The notes under the pieces are model-generated. The model was given only the letters and a program-made list of their open reading frames with translations. It ran no database searches and was not told the DNA's origin. This document shows positions 16,952 to 26,525 of a DNA stretch of 64,000 bases, piece after piece. The stretch is taken from positions 1-64,000 of the forward strand of contig JRAN01000032.1 in NCBI GenBank assembly GCA_000768855.1, read 5' to 3'. The DNA comes from Porphyromonadaceae bacterium COT-184 OH4590 (lineage in GTDB: Bacteria; Bacteroidota; Bacteroidia; Bacteroidales; Paludibacteraceae). Numbering within the stretch: position 1 is the stretch's first letter; each line of letters opens with the position of its first letter. The position numbers and the translations under genes are program-made.

Positions 16952-18454
16952 ATGCTTATTTCCAAAGTATTAGCAAATATTGCAACTATTAAGAGTTACT
17001 CCAACGATGTGGAGATAAATAACATAACCGACGATTCGCGTAAGGTTGTCAAGGGCGACCTTTTTGTAGCCGTTTGCGGCGTAACATCCGACGGACACAA
17101 CTTTATAGAGCGTGCCGTCAAAAATGGAGCTGTTGCCGTTGTGGTAAACCGCTCGCATCACGTACCGTGCTTAGCCGACTATAGCCACGTACAGGTAATA
17201 GAGGTGGACGACTCCGCCAAGGCATTGGGCGAGATAGCCTCCAACTTCTACGACCACCCTTCACAAAAACTTTATCTTGTGGGCGTTACAGGCACAAATG
17301 GCAAAACTACCACTGCTACATTGCTCTACAACCTGTTTCTATTGTTGGGTTTTAAGACAGGGTTGCTGTCAACTATCCGAAACTATATCTGTCAAACACC
17401 GATAGAGACTATCAACACCACACCCAATGTATTAGAAACAAACAGATTGCTCGCCGAAATGGTAACCTGCGGTTGCAGTTACTGCTTTATGGAGGTCTCA
17501 TCGCATGCCACTATACAGCAGCGCATTGCAGGTTTGCACTTCGCCGGGGCTATCTTTACCAATCTAACGCAAGACCATCTCGACTATCACGAGACAATGG
17601 ATAACTACCGCTATGCCAAAAAACTATTTTTCGACCACCTGCCACCGACCGCCTTTGCTATTACCAATCTCGACGACCGCAATGGTATGTTTATGTTACA
17701 AAACACAAAAGCAACCAAGATAACCTACTCTACACGCTCATTAGCCGACTTTAAGACAAAAATCATAGAAAATACCTTCGATGGTATGACCCTCACAATG
17801 GAGGTGCGTACTGATGGCTTTAGGAGTGGTGTTTATGAGATGGTTACGCCTTTTGCAGGCAGTTTCAACGCCCAAAACCTTACAGCAGTATTTGGGGCAG
17901 CAGCACTTTTGTGCAAAGGATTAAACATTGATAATCAAACTATTCTAACAGCTCTAAGCGGACTTCGTCCTGTATCGGGCAGGTTCGAGATGCTACATAT
18001 CGGTGGTATCGCCGCAATAGTCGATTATGCCCATACGCCCGACGCACTCAAAAATGTGCTTTCGACCATCAACGACATAAAAGGAGCAGATGCCCAAGTG
18101 ATTACAGTAGTGGGCTGCGGAGGCGACCGCGACAAAACCAAACGTCCTATAATGGCACAGATAGCCGCAAACGAATCTGATACCATTGTGCTTACATCCG
18201 ACAATCCACGCACCGAAAACCCACAGGATATACTCGACGATATGCTCGGCGGACTCAACAAGCAGCAGACCGAACGAACTATCGTTATACCCGACCGACG
18301 ACAGGCTATAAAAACCGCCTGCAAACTTGCCAAGCGAGGCGATGTGGTGCTGATAGCAGGCAAGGGGCACGAAAACTACCAAATAATAGGCAAAAACAAA
18401 CACCACTTCGACGACAAAGAGGAGGTAATCAATTATTTCGAGCAAAGCAAATAG
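16952..18454 (+). CDS. murE: UDP-MurNAc-L-Ala-D-Glu:meso-diaminopimelate ligase
   Basis: This 500-residue ATP-dependent Mur ligase adds the third stem-peptide residue. The ATP-binding GVTGTNGKTTT motif, HLDYH near the domain centre, and the C-terminal DNPRTENP segment are present. DNPR is the signature of enzymes that select meso-diaminopimelate over lysine. It is 44 nt after ftsI and ends just before a strong bidirectional terminator. mraY and murD, the usual next genes, are missing from this place. Confidence 0.96.
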   Translation: MLISKVLANIATIKSYSNDVEINNITDDSRKVVKGDLFVAVCGVTSDGHNFIERAVKNGAVAVVVNRSHHVPCLADYSHVQVIEVDDSAKALGEIASNFYDHPSQKLYLVGVTGTNGKTTTATLLYNLFLLLGFKTGLLSTIRNYICQTPIETINTTPNVLETNRLLAEMVTCGCSYCFMEVSSHATIQQRIAGLHFAGAIFTNLTQDHLDYHETMDNYRYAKKLFFDHLPPTAFAITNLDDRNGMFMLQNTKATKITYSTRSLADFKTKIIENTFDGMTLTMEVRTDGFRSGVYEMVTPFAGSFNAQNLTAVFGAAALLCKGLNIDNQTILTALSGLRPVSGRFEMLHIGGIAAIVDYAHTPDALKNVLSTINDIKGADAQVITVVGCGGDRDKTKRPIMAQIAANESDTIVLTSDNPRTENPQDILDDMLGGLNKQQTERTIVIPDRRQAIKTACKLAKRGDVVLIAGKGHENYQIIGKNKHHFDDKEEVINYFEQSK

Positions 18455-18475
18455 AGACGTAGAAGAGTAATTGCA

Positions 18476-18521
18476 GTAATACAAAAGAGAAGATAGTGTT
18501 TTATCTTCTCTTTTGTATTAC
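18476..18521. terminator. Bidirectional terminator between murE and an outer-membrane protein gene
   Basis: A 20-bp perfect stem (18476-18495 with 18502-18521) and a 6-nt loop, with A-rich and T-rich arms. It sits between two convergent genes and can serve both. Confidence 0.88.
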
Positions 18522-18536
18522 ATTTAAGCATCAAAT

Positions 18537-19121
18537 TTAAAATTTGTATATCAGCGAAATATAAAAATTGTTTGTTTTAATGCTTCCGGTTATACCGGAT
18601 GTTTGTGTTGATATACGATTTATCAAACCTAAATCATAGCCTAGTTGTAAACCATATTTTTGATAAGTAACACCTACCCCCGGTCCAACAAGCAGATTGA
18701 ATTTTTTGTTATCATTTATAGAACCGGAGCTGGCTACATCAAAAGAGAATTTGGGACCTGCATAAGCAAATATCGTAACATCATCTGTTAGAGCGTATTG
18801 ATACATAAAACGTACCGGCACATACAATGTGTGAACATTATACGTTTCTGTCAATAGTGGTACCTTACCAAAAGTCAAGGAGTAGTTTAGCCCTGCGTTT
18901 ATACCTAAATTTTCGGTAAACATTAAGTCATACCCTGCACCTACCAAAAACCCGTCTAAAGGCAAATTTACCGAAAGCTCTCCTAAAATAGATGATGTTT
19001 TGCTTATGGAATTGATATTGATATATCCAAAGTTTACCATAAGACCTTTCTGTGCCGTCATATTGACACTTACAAACACTACGGCAATAATTAATGCCAC
19101 TTTTTTAATTGATTTGTACAT
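18537..19121 (-). CDS. Outer-membrane beta-barrel protein
   Basis: This 194-residue protein has a signal peptide (KKVALIIAVVFVSVNMTAQ region), then alternating short amphipathic strands with Gly and aromatic residues, and a terminal Phe (ISLIYKF) as expected for BAM-dependent barrels. Size and pattern suggest an eight-strand porin-like or OmpW/OmpX-like barrel. I cannot assign a substrate. It is monocistronic: a terminator lies downstream and a small ORF lies upstream. Confidence 0.75.
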   Translation of the reverse strand: MYKSIKKVALIIAVVFVSVNMTAQKGLMVNFGYININSISKTSSILGELSVNLPLDGFLVGAGYDLMFTENLGINAGLNYSLTFGKVPLLTETYNVHTLYVPVRFMYQYALTDDVTIFAYAGPKFSFDVASSGSINDNKKFNLLVGPGVGVTYQKYGLQLGYDLGLINRISTQTSGITGSIKTNNFYISLIYKF

Positions 19122-19228
19122 AACTTTTTTATTTTTTATTAATATTATAAAGAAAATTGTTGTTAAATACGATTTTTAGTTTTTAAGCAAAAACTCTAAA
19201 AAAAGCCCTTACTCTTAATTTACCTGTT

Positions 19229-19381
19229 TCATATACAAAACTTATTTTTTTGGTTAGGATTCAGTTGTTTTCCTCTATTGCCTTGTGCTTTGTCATAGGC
19301 TTTATTGGTGCCCGAAGTACCTTTGTTTGAATTTTGTTGATTTGCACTGTTGTCTTTAAGTGATACTTTTTTCATTGTCAT
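19229..19381 (-). CDS. Small hydrophilic protein, 50 residues
   Basis: The ATG at 19379-19381 (or a second ATG two codons later) opens a 50-residue frame rich in Asn, Gln, Lys and Gly (MTMKKVSLKDNSANQQ..., with NPNQ near the end). It has no signal peptide, Cys pair or membrane segment; the last residues are FCI. Codon use is ordinary for the region, and the frame fills an otherwise empty gap between two minus-strand envelope genes. Function unknown. A chance ORF is possible. Confidence 0.4.
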   Translation of the reverse strand: MTMKKVSLKDNSANQQNSNKGTSGTNKAYDKAQGNRGKQLNPNQKNKFCI

Positions 19382-19540
19382 AAGATTGTTATTTGTTTAT
19401 TATTAAAAATATATTTGTGTGGCAAAGTTGTTATTTTGTGCTTTGTATTCATTAGTTCCCTTATATCATTTGTATTGTATCTTAGTTTTACTGTTGTTTT
19501 GAATTCCTTTTTTATTTTTATTTAATTTAATGCAAAGATA

Positions 19541-20368
19541 CTAAAATATTCTTAACCCCAAACCTGCAAAAAATTCAGATTTAACAAATATACCTGTGCC
19601 TGCCAAACTGTAGCCTAACAGAAAACACCAACTATGACCGAGATTTAATCGGGCTTGTGCATTTATTGCATAAGAAAATTTGACTCCTGTATTCAAATAA
19701 TCTTTTATTGCATTAAGTTGTGTAGTAGAAGATGATTTTTCCCGTTCTACAAATTTGATGTTGCCAAAGCCAATCATTGTTTTGCTTTCTACTCGTATTG
19801 CGGGAATAATCTCAAATGAAATCATAGGTCCGGCAACATAAGAACTGATAGAATACGGCTCTTGTTGGGTAGATGACAGAAGTAAACTTGCACCTATATT
19901 CTGTCTTACTAAATAGCTGAAGTCAAGACCTATCATACCAAAAATTTTTTTAATAGGCGCTAAAGATGAACCGCCACCCCCAACAATAGCCAGATAACCT
20001 TTATGTTCAGGTCTAATTTTTTTGCGTACGTACAAAGTATCTATATGTACTCGTCTCTCAACAATAACATTATTGTTGTTGTTGTTATTATTTATAATAT
20101 TGTTGTTGATTATTACAGGATTGTTACTATCTTTTGTATTATCTTCTTTATCTCTAACAGATTCTATATCTTCATTTTTATAAAACTTAGTTTCTCCTGT
20201 CGGTAATAAAATCCAATAACCTTTATCGGGTTTATGTTCTACAATTTCTCCGATAATCAAAGTTCCGTCTTTCAGACGTATTTCATCTGGCCACTTTTTG
20301 ACTTGTCCATACATCCCAATTACAATAATAAACAATAAAGATAATGCTAAAAGTAAACGTCTTGTCAT
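19541..20368 (-). CDS. Secreted outer-membrane beta-barrel protein with Asn-repeat linker
   Basis: This 275-residue protein has a signal peptide (residues 1-21), then a small beta domain around EIRLKDGTLIIGEIVE. A poly-Asn linker follows (about residues 87-100), then a likely outer-membrane barrel of about 150 residues ending in Phe (GLGLRIF). The K-DG-x-I-x-G pattern of the small domain occurs in other Bacteroidota envelope proteins. No specific function can be given. It is divergent from the XRE regulator gene. Confidence 0.65.
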   Translation of the reverse strand: MTRRLLLALSLLFIIVIGMYGQVKKWPDEIRLKDGTLIIGEIVEHKPDKGYWILLPTGETKFYKNEDIESVRDKEDNTKDSNNPVIINNNIINNNNNNNNVIVERRVHIDTLYVRKKIRPEHKGYLAIVGGGGSSLAPIKKIFGMIGLDFSYLVRQNIGASLLLSSTQQEPYSISSYVAGPMISFEIIPAIRVESKTMIGFGNIKFVEREKSSSTTQLNAIKDYLNTGVKFSYAINAQARLNLGHSWCFLLGYSLAGTGIFVKSEFFAGLGLRIF

Positions 20369-20564
20369 TTTCTGATAAATATAAAGTTTAGAATTTTACC
20401 TCCACTTTTTTGGCTATCGGCTACTCCATTTATGTGTTAAAAAAACTTTGCAAAAATAATAAAAACCTAATATCGTTTAGGTTTGTGCAGTAACTTTGTG
20501 CATTAATAGCAATATTATCGCATAAATAGCTATGAATACTAAATTATAGCAGGTTTATTTTTTT

Positions 20565-20572
20565 TAACTTTG
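20565..20572 (+). promoter_or_regulatory. -7 box TAACTTTG directly before an XRE gene
   Basis: The box ends five bases before the ATG of the regulator, so transcription should begin at or next to the start codon (a leaderless mRNA). A second TAACTTTG at 20491-20498 could give a longer transcript. Confidence 0.45.
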
Positions 20573-20577
20573 TTAAT

Positions 20578-20907
20578 ATGAAAACAGAAAAAGATATTAT
20601 TACCAATATTTTGCAAATACGTATTAAAAAGCGGTTAACTCAAAAAGACCTTAGTCTCTCGTTAGGTGTTTCTGAGGCGACATACAACCGTATAGAGAGC
20701 GGGAAAATCACTCTCTCTTATAGCCATATTGCAAAAATTGCAAGAGCTTTTTCGATGTCTGTAATAGACCTTATTACCTACCCCGAAGTATATCAGCCGG
20801 CTAAATCGTCTTACTCCACAAAAGTTCTTGTAGAGCTTGATATAAACAACGATGAATTTGTAAAAATGGGACTTAAAGATAAAGTCCTCCAAACACTTAG
20901 TAAGTAG
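20578..20907 (+). CDS. XRE-family helix-turn-helix regulator
   Basis: This 109-residue protein is a small cytoplasmic DNA-binding regulator. Residues 12-65 form a Cro/CI-type helix-turn-helix (RIKKRLTQKDLSLSLGVSEATYNRIESGK is the recognisable core). The remaining 40 residues are a short tail without a known ligand domain. It is divergent from the Asn-repeat envelope protein and convergent with nadB. Targets are unknown. It could regulate itself or the divergent gene. Confidence 0.8.
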   Translation: MKTEKDIITNILQIRIKKRLTQKDLSLSLGVSEATYNRIESGKITLSYSHIAKIARAFSMSVIDLITYPEVYQPAKSSYSTKVLVELDINNDEFVKMGLKDKVLQTLSK

Positions 20908-20933
20908 TTAATACCGTATGCCCCTAATCGGAA

Positions 20934-22505
20934 TTATTGTATCTTGTTCGGATAGTCTATAGTATAGTGCAACCCTCTGCTTTCGTGGCGAGCCATAGCC
21001 TGCTTTATGATTAGATATGCCACGCTTATAGAGTTACGAAGTTCGCATATATGAGGCGATACAACAGAGCGTTTAAATAAGTTTTCGGTCTCTTCATACA
21101 ATATTTCGAGCCTTACCAAAGCACGCTGCAGGCGAAGATTAGAACGAACTATACCCACATAAGAACTCATTATCTGCTGCACCTCTTTGAGCGATTGTGT
21201 TATAAGCACCATCTCTTCGGTTAGTTTAGTCCCTTCTGCACTCCAATTCGGAATATCTTCTTGCCATGTAAGATGGTCTATTTTTGTCAAAGCATCTGTT
21301 GCCGCAGCATTGGCATATACAATTGCCTCTATCAAAGAATTGGAAGCCAAACGATTGGCGCCGTGCAGTCCGGTACAGGAACATTCGCCACTGGCGTACA
21401 GACGCTTTATTGATGTTTGGGCGTTAAGATCGACCTCAATGCCACCACACAAATAGTGTGCCGCAGGAGCGACAGGTATAGGTTGCTTGGTACAATCGAT
21501 ACCGTACAACAGCAATTTTTCATATATGGTCGGGAAATGCTCTTTGGTAGTCTCGGGATTTTTGTCTGTAACATCGAGATAAACGTAGTCGCTACCGGCT
21601 TGCTTCATCTCGGTATCTATGGCGCGTGCCACAATATCGCGAGGAGCCAACGACAACCTGCTATCGTATTTATGCATAAACTCTTCTCCTTTTATATCCC
21701 GCAATACGGCACCATAGCCACGCATAGCCTCAGTTATCAAAAAAGAGGGGCGATTGTGAGCATTATAAAAGGCTGTAGGATGAAACTGCACAAACTCCAT
21801 ATCTTTTATCTTACCCCTTGCCCTATGTACCATAGCTATACCATCACCTGTTGCCACCAAAGGATTGGTGGTAGTTTGATATATATTACCGATACCGCCT
21901 GTGGCAAGCATAGTTACCTTACCCAAAATCGTATATATTCTGCTACTGTCAATATCCAGAGCGTAAACGCCGAAGCATTCTATATTGGGAGTATGACGTG
22001 TTACTATCTGTCCGAGGTGGTGTTGTGTCAATAATTCTATTACGAAACAATGTTCAAAAACCTCTATATTGGGATGTTGACGAACTCTTTTAATCAGAGA
22101 ATTCTGTATCTCGGCTCCGGTGGAGTCTTTGTGGTGGAGTATTCTAAATTCAGAGTGTCCGCCCTCCTTGTGTAGGTCGAACGTGCCGTCTGGAGATTTA
22201 TCGAAATCTACACCCCACTCCAAAAGCTGGTTTATCTCTTTGGGAGCGTTGGTAACAACCTTTTCTACGGCTTTTATATCGCAGATACCGTCGCCTGCAA
22301 TAAGAGTATCTTCTATATGTTTTTCGTAATTGTCGAGAATATAATTAGTTACCGAAGAGATACCGCCTTGAGCCAATGTGGTATTAGCTTCTACAAGTTC
22401 TGTCTTACACAAAAGAGCTACTTTACCTTTATGAGCAACTTTCAGAGCGAAACTCATACCTGCAATACCACTGCCCACTACCACAAAATCAAATTTTTTC
22501 TGCAT
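20934..22505 (-). CDS. nadB: L-aspartate oxidase
   Basis: This 523-residue FAD enzyme oxidises L-aspartate to iminoaspartate, the first step of de novo NAD synthesis; in anaerobes fumarate can be the acceptor. It has the N-terminal FAD-binding motif VVGSGIAGMSFAL, the succinate dehydrogenase/fumarate reductase-type region EFVQFHPTAFY, RGYGAVLRD, and the C-terminal helical domain with ESRGLHYTIDYP. Length is normal. nadA and nadC, its usual partners, are not adjacent. Confidence 0.94.
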   Translation of the reverse strand: MQKKFDFVVVGSGIAGMSFALKVAHKGKVALLCKTELVEANTTLAQGGISSVTNYILDNYEKHIEDTLIAGDGICDIKAVEKVVTNAPKEINQLLEWGVDFDKSPDGTFDLHKEGGHSEFRILHHKDSTGAEIQNSLIKRVRQHPNIEVFEHCFVIELLTQHHLGQIVTRHTPNIECFGVYALDIDSSRIYTILGKVTMLATGGIGNIYQTTTNPLVATGDGIAMVHRARGKIKDMEFVQFHPTAFYNAHNRPSFLITEAMRGYGAVLRDIKGEEFMHKYDSRLSLAPRDIVARAIDTEMKQAGSDYVYLDVTDKNPETTKEHFPTIYEKLLLYGIDCTKQPIPVAPAAHYLCGGIEVDLNAQTSIKRLYASGECSCTGLHGANRLASNSLIEAIVYANAAATDALTKIDHLTWQEDIPNWSAEGTKLTEEMVLITQSLKEVQQIMSSYVGIVRSNLRLQRALVRLEILYEETENLFKRSVVSPHICELRNSISVAYLIIKQAMARHESRGLHYTIDYPNKIQ

Positions 22506-22591
22506 AATGATAATATTTTACAAGATTTTATTTAACACCGACAAACAGCCCAAAATCAACTATTATTCTTAATCTTGATACTCATTTTAAT

Positions 22592-24439
22592 TTATAAGTT
22601 TAAAACATACTCAAGTATGGTGTCTTTGCCTTTTATGTAGTCCTCTAAGGTTTGTTTCACCTCTATATCGGGTGCCACGCCTTTGCCGTGATAGCCGTCA
22701 AAATCTTTTCCTATCGACAGCATAAAAGGGAACAGTCGTACATTTGCACGACCTACATCACCATTGGTACCTGAGGTATTTTCGCCTACAAGTGTGCCGA
22801 GACCATTTTTTTTAACTGTATTGGCTATACTTTCGGCATAGCTTGTAGAGCTGCTGCTTATCAAAAAATAGATAGGTGCCTTAATTGTCGGTTGTATCGG
22901 TAATATTGTATTCTGGTTTTCTTTCCAAATAGTTTTGTCTTGTTCGGGGAAATATCGCATAGGCAACCGATAGTCGCCCCAAACTACAGGCTTTTCGGTA
23001 ACAAACGCCAGTATATCTAAAGCATGCCAACTCGGATATTGACGATTGTCAAAGATTATCTTACTTATATTGGGTGTATTGGTAAGAAATTGTTTAAACG
23101 CTTTTGGTGTACATTTGCGAGACGAAAGCAATACATAAAATACCCCATTGCCCATATCTTGTATAAAACTTTCGTTTCGAGGTTTGGCTTCGGACGAAAA
23201 GTTCTCATAATAAGTACCGCTTGAGTCTCCGGTATAGCTTACCGTATCGCCGTTTTGTTTTCTAAAAGTGTATTTCATTACCGAGTCGGGGTCTAATGTC
23301 GGGAAACCAAAATAGAGCAACTGCTCAACCTTAGGTTTGTGCGTGGCAGCAGAAACATATTTCAACTGTTCGTCCAAAAATCTATCTGTTGGCACATCAT
23401 TGACAGAAATCAACAAATCGCCCTTGTCTATCATCCTATTATCGTGAGTTTTAATATTGCCAGACAATACAACTTCGCCATCGATATACTTCAATCCGAT
23501 AGAATTATAGTGTGTAGCCAAATAAGCACCGACAACTCCCTCTCCGCAAAAATCAGACGAAAGCACAATGTGCTGGTCTTTAAAATTCCCCATAAACTCA
23601 CGCAGAACATATAAATAATACTCTCCAATGTCGTCTGTTAGTGCTGCTTTTTGGGTGTACGACAATAGCAATTCGGTCATTTTTGCATCGTCTAATCCAT
23701 CTTCTTTTAGATATGGATAAAATAGGCGTAATACAGTCCAATGAACTATAATGTCGGCAATTTTCAAAGTTTCGTCTTTAGCTGTTATAGGCTTTATAGT
23801 TGCTGTTTTTGTGGTAATAGTCTTAATCACCGATGTGGTTGTTCTCAAATCAATCGTGTCAATTTTCTCTATTATGTTTTTAGTATTTTTTTTCAGCGAC
23901 GGATCGAATCTGCTTATTGCTATCGGGTAACGCAATGTTATTTCATCAGTTAAGCGATAGCTGTATAGAGAGTCGGCTACAGGCAGCTCGTTCGATTGTT
24001 TTTTACTAACTATTTTAGAATGGTAGGGCACCTTAATACCTAATACGCTCTTAGCCCCCACTCCGTAATGTTCCATTAAGTAAAAAGAGGCTGCCCTGCT
24101 CCTTTTAGGCTCTGCTCCAAAGGTTTTGTCAGACGTTATAATCTGCATTTCGGGCATTAATGGCGAAAAAGAGCGATATAAAAACTCTGCCAATATATCG
24201 GTGCTGTTGTCTATCTTTTTAGCCTCCCGTAACGTATGCATCAAAAACTTGTACCAATTGATTTTTTTGGCATATTTATTAGGATAATAGTATCTGGTAT
24301 AACCGTATAGATTGGCTATTGCCTCAATCTTATCGTTGCTATTATTCCATTTGCTATCATCTACGGTCGACCGATTATTAAAACCATACATACTCCCAAT
24401 AGATAGTAATAGCAAGATTACAATTATTGATTTTTTCAT
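22592..24439 (-). CDS. S41-family C-terminal processing peptidase-like protein
   Basis: This 615-residue exported protein has a signal peptide (residues 1-19). An N-terminal helical region of about 250 residues is followed by a PDZ-like segment (DKGDLLISVNDVPTDRFL) and the S41 serine-protease domain. The candidate nucleophile is the Ser in STSYAES near residue 540, followed by GTLVGENTSGTNGDV. The end HGKGVAPDIEVKQTLEDYIKGKD is typical of S41 proteins. It probably acts in the periplasm or at the surface. The substrate is unknown. Confidence 0.82.
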   Translation of the reverse strand: MKKSIIVILLLLSIGSMYGFNNRSTVDDSKWNNSNDKIEAIANLYGYTRYYYPNKYAKKINWYKFLMHTLREAKKIDNSTDILAEFLYRSFSPLMPEMQIITSDKTFGAEPKRSRAASFYLMEHYGVGAKSVLGIKVPYHSKIVSKKQSNELPVADSLYSYRLTDEITLRYPIAISRFDPSLKKNTKNIIEKIDTIDLRTTTSVIKTITTKTATIKPITAKDETLKIADIIVHWTVLRLFYPYLKEDGLDDAKMTELLLSYTQKAALTDDIGEYYLYVLREFMGNFKDQHIVLSSDFCGEGVVGAYLATHYNSIGLKYIDGEVVLSGNIKTHDNRMIDKGDLLISVNDVPTDRFLDEQLKYVSAATHKPKVEQLLYFGFPTLDPDSVMKYTFRKQNGDTVSYTGDSSGTYYENFSSEAKPRNESFIQDMGNGVFYVLLSSRKCTPKAFKQFLTNTPNISKIIFDNRQYPSWHALDILAFVTEKPVVWGDYRLPMRYFPEQDKTIWKENQNTILPIQPTIKAPIYFLISSSSTSYAESIANTVKKNGLGTLVGENTSGTNGDVGRANVRLFPFMLSIGKDFDGYHGKGVAPDIEVKQTLEDYIKGKDTILEYVLNL

Positions 24440-24539
24440 TTTAAGAATTTGCTTTTATTGTAAAAAAAAATCGTTATTCAATCAAGCACAAATATTTGAC
24501 AAACAGGCACAACCATCTACTTATCAAGCACAATTGCAA

Positions 24540-26222
24540 TTACTTCTTCTTCCAACCGTCTTTGAGCGTTGCCGTGCGGTTGACTATTAGAGCTCCTTCT
24601 TTTGAGTCTTTATCGACACAGAAGTAACCCAAACGGATAAATTGGAACTTATCCATCGGTTTGGCGTCTCTAAGGCAAGGCTCAAGTTTGCATCCTGTCA
24701 TTACCTTTTTCGAGTCGGGATTGATAAGCGAACGGAAATCGCGCTCATCGTCAGAAGGATTTTCGACAACAAACAATCTGTCGTACAATCGCACTTCGGC
24801 ATCGATACAATTGTGAGCCGATACCCAATGCAGAGTGCCTTTCACTTTGCGGTTAGCCTGAGGCATACCGCTCTTTGTGTCGGGGTCGTAGGTGCATAGT
24901 ATTTCGACGACATTGCCGTTTTCGTCCTTTACTATATCGGTACATTTGATAATGTATGCGTTTTTGAGCCTAACCTCTTTGCCAAGCGAAAGGCGGAAGT
25001 AGTCCTTAGGCGGATTCTCCATAAAGTCGTCTCGCTCAATGTAGATATTACGCGAAAACTCTATCCGACGCATACCTGCGTTCGGGTCTTCGGGGTTGTT
25101 TTCGGCAAGCAGTGGTTCGGTAGTCCCTTCGGGGTAGTTGGTAATGGTTACCTTTATGGGATTCAATATCGCCGCAACACGTTGGGCTGTCTTGTTCAAA
25201 TCGTCTCTTACGGCAGACTCCAATAGGGAAATATCATTCAACGCCTCAAATTTTGTATAACCAATCTTATCAACAAAGTCGCGTATAGCCTTAGGAGTAT
25301 AACCTCTACGGCGAAGCCCGCAAAGCGTAGGCATACGAGGGTCGTCCCAACCGGATACCAAGCCTTCTTCAACAAGCTGTAGCAACTTACGCTTACTCAT
25401 AACGGTGTATGTGAGGTTGAGGCGGTTAAACTCCCTCTGTTTGGGGCGATAGCTACTATCGGCAAACTGGTCGATATACCAATCGTACAAGGGGCGATGT
25501 ACCTCAAACTCAAGGGTACACAACGAGTGCGTAACACCCTCAAAATAGTCGCTTTGACCGTGTGCAAAGTCGTACATCGGATATACCTTCCATTGGTAGC
25601 CTGTGCGGTGGTGTGGGTGCGAGGTGATAATGCGATACATAATAGGGTCGCGAAAGTGCATATTGGGGTGAGCCATGTCTATCTTGGCACGCAGCACCAT
25701 TTTGCCATCGGCAACCTCCCCTTTTGTCATTTTTTCAAACAAATCCAGATTCTCCTCAACCGAACGATTCCTAAAAGGACTATCGGTACCGGCGGTAGTG
25801 GGCGTACCCTTTTGCTTGGCTATCTCCTCCGAAGTCTGCTCATCGACATACGCCTTGCCATCTTTGATAAAGCGTATGGCAAGGTCGTGCAACTGCTTGA
25901 AGTAATCCGAAGCATAATATACATTTGCCCACCGAAAGCCGAGCCACTCTATATCTTCTTTGATAGAATCCACATACTCGACATCTTCTTTTACCGGATT
26001 GGTATCGTCGAAACGGAGATTGCATATACCTTTGTATTTCTGTGCAATACCAAAATCGAGGCATATTGCCTTGGCATGCCCTATATGCAGGTAGCCGTTG
26101 GGTTCCGGTGGAAATCTGGTCTGTATCCTGCCGTCGTTTAAGCCCTGTTGCAGGTCGGTCTCTACTATCTGTTCGATAAAATTCAGTGACTTTTTATCCT
26201 GTTCCGATGTTAAATTTGTCAT
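24540..26222 (-). CDS. glnS: Glutaminyl-tRNA synthetase
   Basis: This 560-residue class I synthetase charges tRNA-Gln directly. The HIGH motif is in PNGYLHIGHAKA and the KMSKS equivalent is VMSKRKL. The C-terminal half forms the anticodon-binding beta-barrels. The ATG at 26222 (MTNLTSEQ) is used instead of an in-frame upstream start at 26420, because the extra 66 residues come from the repeat-rich intergenic sequence and match no part of the family. TACTTTTG at 26251-26258 (minus strand) is a possible -7 box. Confidence 0.96.
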   Translation of the reverse strand: MTNLTSEQDKKSLNFIEQIVETDLQQGLNDGRIQTRFPPEPNGYLHIGHAKAICLDFGIAQKYKGICNLRFDDTNPVKEDVEYVDSIKEDIEWLGFRWANVYYASDYFKQLHDLAIRFIKDGKAYVDEQTSEEIAKQKGTPTTAGTDSPFRNRSVEENLDLFEKMTKGEVADGKMVLRAKIDMAHPNMHFRDPIMYRIITSHPHHRTGYQWKVYPMYDFAHGQSDYFEGVTHSLCTLEFEVHRPLYDWYIDQFADSSYRPKQREFNRLNLTYTVMSKRKLLQLVEEGLVSGWDDPRMPTLCGLRRRGYTPKAIRDFVDKIGYTKFEALNDISLLESAVRDDLNKTAQRVAAILNPIKVTITNYPEGTTEPLLAENNPEDPNAGMRRIEFSRNIYIERDDFMENPPKDYFRLSLGKEVRLKNAYIIKCTDIVKDENGNVVEILCTYDPDTKSGMPQANRKVKGTLHWVSAHNCIDAEVRLYDRLFVVENPSDDERDFRSLINPDSKKVMTGCKLEPCLRDAKPMDKFQFIRLGYFCVDKDSKEGALIVNRTATLKDGWKKK

Positions 26223-26344
26223 ATATACTATTATTAATAATTTCAGAGTACAAAAGTAATAAAAAAAAACAGTTTGGGTGTTTAGAAACATAAGGATTGT
26301 TTGTTGCTTTTGGTTTCGGGCAAAAAAAGTTAAATATAAAACTT

Positions 26345-26520
26345 CGTTAGGTATTGGGTTTAGGTTTTGGGTGTTAGGTGTTGGGTATTGGGGTTGTAGT
26401 GTCCTGTTCTGAAAAAACAACGTAGAGACGCAAAATTCATTACGTCTCTACATCAGTTATTCGGGCGAATACGTGGGTACGCCCCTACATACCTAACACC
26501 CAATACCCAATACCTAAGCC
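26345..26520. repeat. Intergenic cluster of hairpin and GGTATTGGGT-type repeats
   Basis: This gap holds G/T-rich GGTATTGGGT-like units (26351-26393), a hairpin GTAGAGACG...CGTCTCTAC (26422-26451) and a 22-nt imperfect hairpin GGGCGAATACGTGGGTACGCCC (the repeat unit is at 26463-26484). It ends with ACCTAACACCCAATACCC-type units that are inverted relative to the first block. The same unit types recur at 27549-27775, on the other side of the lipoprotein gene. No protein is encoded. Confidence 0.75.
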
Positions 26521-26525
26521 CTGAC

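Noticed and set aside
26223-26420. 66-residue N-terminal extension of GlnS
   Set aside because: It reads through repeat-rich intergenic DNA and is absent from the family.
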